In this document: in pieces, positions 58,819-64,000 of the stretch
How the letters are laid out: each line of letters opens with the position of its first letter
Numbering within the stretch: position 1 is the stretch's first letter
Origin: VRUE01 sp963697805
GTDB taxonomy: Bacteria; Actinomycetota; Thermoleophilia; Solirubrobacterales; 70-9
Assembly: GCA_963697805.1 (NCBI GenBank)
Contig: CAVOPB010000002.1
Location: 310,001 to 374,000 of the forward strand
Length of the DNA stretch: 64,000 nucleotides
Reading direction: 5' to 3'
Made by a program: the position numbers and the translations under genes
Notes under the pieces: generated by a model
Told to the model about the DNA's origin: nothing
Databases searched by the model: none
Seen by the model: only the letters and a program-made list of their open reading frames with translations

Positions 58819-60378
58819 ATGCTCACCGTTCAGAGCCTTCTCGACGAGCTCGGCCTTGACCTTGCCGCCGGGGAGCGTGGGGCGGCGGCCCCTGTGCGGT
58901 GGGTCCACATCTCCGAGCTCGAGGACCCGACGCCGTGGCTCTCCGGCGGCGAGTTGATGCTGACGACGGGAATCCCGCTCGACACGGCAACCAAGCAGCG
59001 TGAGTTCGTCACCCTGCTCGCCGACCACAACCTCGCCGGCCTCGGGTTCGGAACCGGCTTCAGCCACAAGAAACTGCCGAAAGCGCTCGTCGACGAGGCC
59101 GAAAAGCGCGACTTCCCACTGTTCGAGATCCCCTACTCGACCCCGTTCATCGCGATCACCGAGAAGGCCTTCGCCCGCCTCGTCAACGAGCAGTACGAGG
59201 TCCTGCAGCGCGGGATCGCGATCCAGCGCCGGCTGGAGCGCCTGGTCCTGGAAGAGCGCGGCCTCGAGGAGATCGTCGCCACGATCGCCTCGGCGGTCGG
59301 CGGCACGGTCGCGATCCTCGACGGCCGCGGCGAGCGGCTCGCGGGGCGCGGCTTCCGGCGTCAGCTCTCGGCCGACGCGGTCAGCGCGATCGGCACCGAA
59401 GCGCTCTCCCACACCGGCGACGGCCACCCCTTCGTCCCGACCCATCCCTCGATCGCCGGCCGCGCGCTCGCCCACCCGGTGATCTCGCCCGGCGGCGGTG
59501 CACCACAGGCCTGGGTCGTGATCGTCCGCGACTCGGGCGGCCTCGGTGACTTCGAGCGGCTGATCCTGCAGCAGGCGGTGGCCGTCGTCGCGCTCGAGCT
59601 GATGCGGCGCCGGGTCGCCCGCGAGACCGAGCGGCGCCTCGCCGGAGACGTCCTCGCCGGCGCACTCGGCGGGCGCCTCGAAGCATCCGAGCTCCGCCGC
59701 CGGCTCGAGCCGTTCGGGATCGGCCGCGAGGCCGCGGTCCTCGTCTTCGACCTCGACGACCCGGCCGCGGCCGAGGCGGCGCTCGAGCGCGCCCTCGCGG
59801 CCGATGCCTGCCCGGCGGTCGTCGCCCCCCACTCGAGCGCCGGGCGCGAGCTGCTGTGCGCGGTCGTCGACGCCGCCGATCGCGATCCGATCGACCTTGC
59901 CGCCGACGCCCGCCGGGCGTTGATCAAAGAGCGCGGCACGGTCCGTGCCGCGGCCAGCCGCTCGGCGCCCCCGGAGGAGCTCCGCCATTCCTTCCACGAA
60001 GCCCGCTGCGCGCTCGAGGCGACGGCGTTCGCCAACGGCAGCGAGCCTGAGGTGGCATCCTGGCGCGACCTCGGCGCCTTCACTCTGCTGCTCTCGATCC
60101 AGGATGACGACGCCCTGCGGCTCTATTGCGAAAGCGTCCTCGGCCCGATCGAGAGCGGCGACGAGGAATACGGCGGCGAGCTGCTGCGCTCGCTGGAAGC
60201 CTTCATCGAGCAGAACGGCCAGTGGGAGCGCGCCGCCCGCGAGGTCTACTGCCACCGCCACACCCTGCGCTACCGGATGCGCAAGGTGGAAGAGCTGACC
60301 GGCCGCGACCTCTCGCGCGCCCACGACCGGATCGAGTTCTGGCTCGCCCTCCGCGCAAGAGAGCTGGTCGGCCGATGA
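58819..60378 (+). CDS. PucR-family transcriptional regulator
   Basis: 519 residues. An N-terminal PucR domain (TVQSLLDELGLDLAAGERGA, VHISELEDPTPWLSGGELML), a middle GGDEF-like/ligand domain, and the C-terminal PucR helix-turn-helix (EVYCHRHTLRYRMRKVEELT, GRDLSRAHDRIEFWLALRAR). PucR regulators activate purine, amino-acid or amine catabolic operons in response to an inducer. Its position inside the catabolic operon implies control of these genes, perhaps through the dyads at 57.2-57.3 kb. It overlaps the next gene by 4 bp (ATGA). Confidence 0.88.
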   Translation: MLTVQSLLDELGLDLAAGERGAAAPVRWVHISELEDPTPWLSGGELMLTTGIPLDTATKQREFVTLLADHNLAGLGFGTGFSHKKLPKALVDEAEKRDFPLFEIPYSTPFIAITEKAFARLVNEQYEVLQRGIAIQRRLERLVLEERGLEEIVATIASAVGGTVAILDGRGERLAGRGFRRQLSADAVSAIGTEALSHTGDGHPFVPTHPSIAGRALAHPVISPGGGAPQAWVVIVRDSGGLGDFERLILQQAVAVVALELMRRRVARETERRLAGDVLAGALGGRLEASELRRRLEPFGIGREAAVLVFDLDDPAAAEAALERALAADACPAVVAPHSSAGRELLCAVVDAADRDPIDLAADARRALIKERGTVRAAASRSAPPEELRHSFHEARCALEATAFANGSEPEVASWRDLGAFTLLLSIQDDDALRLYCESVLGPIESGDEEYGGELLRSLEAFIEQNGQWERAAREVYCHRHTLRYRMRKVEELTGRDLSRAHDRIEFWLALRARELVGR

Positions 60379-61515
60379 GGGTCGGGGTTCCAACGGAGAT
60401 CAAGGACGACGAGTACAGGGTCGCGATCACCCCCTCCGGGGTCCGCGAGATGACCGAGCACGGGCATGAGGTGCTGATCGAGGCCGGCGCCGGCGCCGGC
60501 AGCGCGATTCCCGACTCGGCCTTTGAGGCGCAGGGGGCACGCATCGTCCCCGACGCCGACGCGGTGTTCGGCGAGGCCGAGATGGTGATCAAGGTCAAGG
60601 AGCCGCAGCCGGACGAGGTCGAGAGGCTCCGGCCCGACCAGGTCCTGTTCACCTACCTCCACCTGGCGCCCGATCCCGACCTGACCCGCGGACTGCGCGA
60701 CTCGGGCGCGACCTGCATCGCCTACGAGACGGTCGAGGACTCCCAGGGCCACCTGCCGCTGCTGGCCCCGATGAGCGAGATCGCCGGCAAGATCGCGACC
60801 CAGGCGGGCGCCTTCATGCTCGAGAAACCGCTCGGCGGCCGCGGGATCCTGCTCGGCGGCGTCCCCGGCGTCGCGGCGGCGAACGTGATGGTGATCGGCG
60901 GCGGCGTCGTCGGCATGAACGCCGCCTTCATCGCGATCGGGATGGGGGCCGACGTCTTCGTCTACGACAAATCGATCGACCGCCTCCGCGATCTCGACGT
61001 CGCCTTCGCCGGCGGCTGCTCGACGGTCTACTCGACGACCCTCTCGATCGAGGAGATGCTGCCCCGCGCCGACCTCGTGATCGGCGCCGTCCTCGTCCAC
61101 GGCGCCCGGGCGCCGAGCGTCGTCCGCCGCGAGCAGCTGGCGCTGATGAAGCCCGGCGCGGTGATGGTCGACGTCGCGATCGACCAGGGCGGCTGCTTCG
61201 AGACCTCGCACCCGACCACGCACGGCGAACCGACCTTCGAGGTCGACGGGATCATCCACTACTGCGTCGCCAACATGCCCGGCGCGGTCCCGATCACCTC
61301 GACCTACGCCCTCACCAACGCGACCCTTCCCTACGCGCTCGCGCTCGCCGACGAGGGCAGTCGCCGGCGCGATCGAGAAGGACCCGGGCCTGCGCCCGGG
61401 CGTCAACGTCGCCGCTGGCAAGGTCACGCACCAGGCGGTCGCCGAAGCCGTCGGCGAGGAATACACCCTGCTCGAAAACGCACTTGAGAGAACCAAGGAG
61501 GAGAGCCCGATATGA
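60375..61515 (+). CDS. ald: Alanine dehydrogenase, one frameshift near the C-terminus
   Basis: ATG 60375. MRVGVPTEIKDDEYRVAITP, then VIKVKEPQPDEVERLRPDQV, FTYLHLAPDPDLTRGLRDSG, the NAD-binding NVMVIGGGVVGMNAAFIAIG and HYCVANMPGAVPITSTYALT. At 61359 one extra A throws the sequence into an Arg-rich frame; deleting it continues VAGAIEKDPGLRPGVNVAAG, KVTHQAVAEAVGEEYTLLEN to a TGA at 61513-61515, which overlaps the next ATG. Corrected length about 379 residues fits the family. Converts alanine to pyruvate and ammonia with NAD. Confidence 0.88.
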
Positions 61516-62882
61516 GCAGCAAGTACGCCGTAGTCAACCCGGCCACCGGTGAGACGGTGAAGGAGTATCCGGAGATCTCGGACGCCGACCTTCGCGCGGC
61601 GATCGGGCGGGCCGACCAGGCATCGCGAACCTGGTCGGGCTCGTCCACGGTGGCCGAGCGGGCGGAGCTCGTGGGCAAGGTCGGCGAGCTTCACAAGGAG
61701 CGCAGCAAGGAGCTGGCCGAGATCATCGTCCGCGAGATGGGCAAGCCGATCGAGCAGGCGCTCGGCGAGGTCGACTTCGCCGGCGACATCTACGGCTTCT
61801 ACGCCGACAACGCCGAGGACCTGATGGCCGATGAGCCGGTCAAGGGCTTCGCCGGCGAAGGCACAGCGGTGATCCGCCGCAGCCCGTTCGGCGTACTGCT
61901 CGGGATCATGCCCTGGAACTTCCCCTACTACCAGGTGGCTCGGTTCGCCGGCCCGAACCTGGTGATCGGCAACCCGATCCTGCTCAAGCACGCTCACCAG
62001 TGCCCGGAATCGGCCGAGGCGATCGCCCGGGTCTTCAGCGACGCCGGCGCTCCCGAGGGCTCCTACGAGAACATCTACGCGACCAACGCGCAGATCGAGT
62101 CGGTGATCGCCGACCCCCGCGTGCATGGTGTCTCGGTCACCGGCTCCGAGCGCGCCGGCGCCGCGGTCGCCGAGATCGCCGGCCGCAACCTGAAGAAGGT
62201 TGTGCTCGAGCTCGGCGGCTCTGACCCCTTCATCCTGCTCGGCACCGACGACGTCGACGGCGCGGCGCAGGCCGCGGCCGAAGCGCGGCTCGATAACACA
62301 GGCCAGTCCTGCAACGCCGCCAAGCGCTTCATCGTCGTCGACGAGCTCTACGACGAGTTCGTCGAGAAGCTGAAGGAGAAGATGGGCGCTTCGAAAACGG
62401 GCGACCCGACGGCCGAGGACACCGCACTCGGCCCGCTCTCCTCGGCGAGCGCGGCGGACAACATCGAGGACCAGCTGAAGCGGGCGATCGACAACGGCGC
62501 CGAGGCCCTCATCGGCGGCGGGCGCGACGGCAACTACATCGAACCGACGATCCTCGCCGGAATCAAGCCAGGCGACGAGGCCTCCCAGGAAGAGTTCTTC
62601 GGGCCGGTGGCGCAGGTCTACAGGGTCAGCTCTGAGGAGGAGGCGGTCGAGCTCGCGAACCAGACCCCGTTCGGGCTCGGCTCCTACCTGATGAGCACCG
62701 ATAAAGACCAGGCTGAGCGGGTCGCGAACCAGATCGAAGCCGGAATGGTCTACGTCAACCTGGTTCTCGCCGACAGCCCCGAGCTGCCGTTCGGCGGCGT
62801 CAAGCGCTCCGGCTTCGGCCGCGAGCTGGGCAGCTCCGGGGCAGACGAGTTCGTCAACAAGAAGCTGATTCGAAGCGCCTGA
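61512..62882 (+). CDS. NAD-dependent succinate-semialdehyde dehydrogenase family ALDH
   Basis: 456 residues; ATG overlaps the corrected stop of ald (ATGA). ALDH motifs: GVLLGIMPWNFPYYQVARFA, VSVTGSERAGAAVAEIAGRN, VLELGGSDPFILLGTDDVDG (catalytic Glu) and LDNTGQSCNAAKRFIVVDEL (catalytic Cys in GQSCNA). The GQSCNAAKRF form is typical of succinate-semialdehyde dehydrogenases of the SSADH/GabD2 type. It would turn the semialdehyde made by the aminotransferase into succinate for the TCA cycle. Confidence 0.88.
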   Translation: MSSKYAVVNPATGETVKEYPEISDADLRAAIGRADQASRTWSGSSTVAERAELVGKVGELHKERSKELAEIIVREMGKPIEQALGEVDFAGDIYGFYADNAEDLMADEPVKGFAGEGTAVIRRSPFGVLLGIMPWNFPYYQVARFAGPNLVIGNPILLKHAHQCPESAEAIARVFSDAGAPEGSYENIYATNAQIESVIADPRVHGVSVTGSERAGAAVAEIAGRNLKKVVLELGGSDPFILLGTDDVDGAAQAAAEARLDNTGQSCNAAKRFIVVDELYDEFVEKLKEKMGASKTGDPTAEDTALGPLSSASAADNIEDQLKRAIDNGAEALIGGGRDGNYIEPTILAGIKPGDEASQEEFFGPVAQVYRVSSEEEAVELANQTPFGLGSYLMSTDKDQAERVANQIEAGMVYVNLVLADSPELPFGGVKRSGFGRELGSSGADEFVNKKLIRSA

Positions 62883-62920
62883 GACCGCACCCATCCGCGC
62901 CTGGTGGTTTCTTACAGCCG

Positions 62921-64000
62921 GTGAGGGAACGCATCAGGGCAACAGCGGTCGGCTGCGCGCTTGCCGCGACGGTGCTCGCTGCCGGAGTGGCAGCCGCCGC
63001 CGAAAGCGGCACGCAGGCACCCCAAGACGAAGTCCCGCGCTGCCACGGGCGGAACCCCGGCATCGTCGGCACCGACGGCCCCGACAAGCTGAACGGCACA
63101 CCCGGGCGGGACGTGATCTGGGGCGGCGGGGGAGATGACGTGATCCTCGGCAGCCTCGGCAACGACCTGCTCTGCGGCGGGCCCGGCGCCGACCTGATCC
63201 ACGGCGGCCGCGGCAACGACCTCGCCGACGGCGGCGCCGGCGGCCACGACAGGGTGATCGGGGACCTCGGCGACGACACGCTCCTCGGCGGCCCGGGCGA
63301 GTACGACGAGGTGGCGGGCAGCCTCGGCATCGACACCGTCAACGGCGGCAGCGGCAGCTTTGACCTCGTCCACGGCGACTACGGGTACGACCGCATGGAC
63401 GGCGGCGCCGGCGGCGGTGACATCGTCTCGTTCGCGACCGACGTCGCGGCCGGGCGGGGCGGCGGCGTCTACGTGTCGCTGCGCGAACACCTCGCCCGCG
63501 GCGACGGCCACGATCGGATCCTGCGGATGGAGGGGATCGAAGGCTCGGCCTTCAAGGACACCCTGATCGGCAACAAGAGCGCAAACGTGATCGACGGCGG
63601 CCCCGGCAACGACACGCTGATCGGCGGCGGCGGCGCCGACAGGCTGAACGGGGGCCAGGGGAAGGACGGCTGCAAAGGCGCCAAGGGCCAGACCGAGTCC
63701 TGCGGCCCGGAAGCGGCGCCCAAGGCCACCGCCTACATTGAACTCGACGCCACCCCCGCCGGCGGGGGTGGCCTGGCGATCGTCGGCGGCGGCGGCCACG
63801 ACGACTTCACCGTCGCCTTCGACGCGCTCTCCTCGAGCTTCGGCGTCACCACCGGCAAAGGGGTCGCCGTCGGGCCCGGTTGCACCCGGATCAGCTCGGT
63901 CCAGGTGAGCTGCTCGGCGGGCGGCCCGGCGCGCTGGCTGATGGCCGACCTCGGCCCGGGAAACGACAACTTCCGCGTCGAGGGGTCGCTGGCCGCGGTC
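62921..64000 (+). CDS. Secreted RTX-like calcium-binding protein (3' truncated by window edge)
   Basis: Open from GTG 62921 to the right edge without a stop, 360 codons. Signal peptide (RATAVGCALAATVLAAGVAA), then RCHGRNPGIVGTDGPDKLNG and about seven hemolysin-type nonapeptide repeats (GGGGDDVILGSLGNDLLCGG, GGRGNDLADGGAGG, GGPGNDTLIGGGGADRLNGG). After about residue 240 a different domain follows (DATPAGGGGLAIVGGGGHDD, GCTRISSVQVSCSAGGPARW) with two Cys, like the non-repeat region of the protein at 1966. Extracellular calcium-bound beta-roll; role unknown. Confidence 0.82.
   Translation, partial: MRERIRATAVGCALAATVLAAGVAAAAESGTQAPQDEVPRCHGRNPGIVGTDGPDKLNGTPGRDVIWGGGGDDVILGSLGNDLLCGGPGADLIHGGRGNDLADGGAGGHDRVIGDLGDDTLLGGPGEYDEVAGSLGIDTVNGGSGSFDLVHGDYGYDRMDGGAGGGDIVSFATDVAAGRGGGVYVSLREHLARGDGHDRILRMEGIEGSAFKDTLIGNKSANVIDGGPGNDTLIGGGGADRLNGGQGKDGCKGAKGQTESCGPEAAPKATAYIELDATPAGGGGLAIVGGGGHDDFTVAFDALSSSFGVTTGKGVAVGPGCTRISSVQVSCSAGGPARWLMADLGPGNDNFRVEGSLAAV

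Noticed and set aside
62912..63799. A 295-codon minus-strand open frame at the right end
   Set aside because: It is the Val/Ala/Gly-rich shadow of the RTX-like repeat gene on the plus strand, which has a signal peptide and clear repeats.

Overview
The window is about 64 kb of high-GC, gene-dense DNA. Bacterial lipoprotein signals, F420-type luciferase-like oxidoreductases, an ECF41 sigma factor, repeat proteins of the TPPETTID type and secreted calcium-binding nonapeptide proteins together suggest an actinobacterium of the class Thermoleophilia (Solirubrobacterales-like). This placement is an inference from gene content; no rRNA is present.

Layout. 1-6 kb: an envelope/accessory stretch with a repeat-rich surface protein (cut by the left edge), an RTX-like protein, and two related secreted proteins flanked by direct repeats that look like tRNA 3' halves. 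6-20 kb: oxidoreductases, a methyltransferase, surface sugar/glycosyltransferase genes, a short FtsH, a metallo-beta-lactamase-fold hydrolase, a polysaccharide deacetylase, a peptidoglycan-binding protein and a tRNA-Asp next to the 3' remnant of an integrase gene. 20-23.7 kb: an ECF41 sigma factor with a CMD-family protein and an MFS exporter, each preceded by the same promoter motif. 23.7-27.5 kb: a zinc ABC uptake operon ending in a Fur/Zur regulator. 27.5-36.3 kb: two NlpC/P60-like proteins and a divergent copper/redox region (PaiB, SCO1, TlpA on one side; CopCD fusion, YcnI and small membrane proteins on the other). 36-44 kb: SpoIID, acyltransferase/SGNH, VOC, two tandem peptidase E genes and secreted proteins. 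44-63 kb: ferritin, an Orn/Lys/Arg-type decarboxylase, an amine-oxidase-like flavoenzyme, a polyamine ABC transporter (potABCD), an amino-acid permease, a class III aminotransferase, a PucR regulator, alanine dehydrogenase and succinate-semialdehyde dehydrogenase, which together read as uptake and catabolism of polyamines or related amines. The right edge cuts another RTX-like secreted protein.

A property of the whole window: nine genes can be read in full only if eleven single-base frameshifts are corrected, several of them in G/C homopolymers. Indel errors in the assembly are the simplest explanation, and this affects how the apparent gene fusions here should be read.
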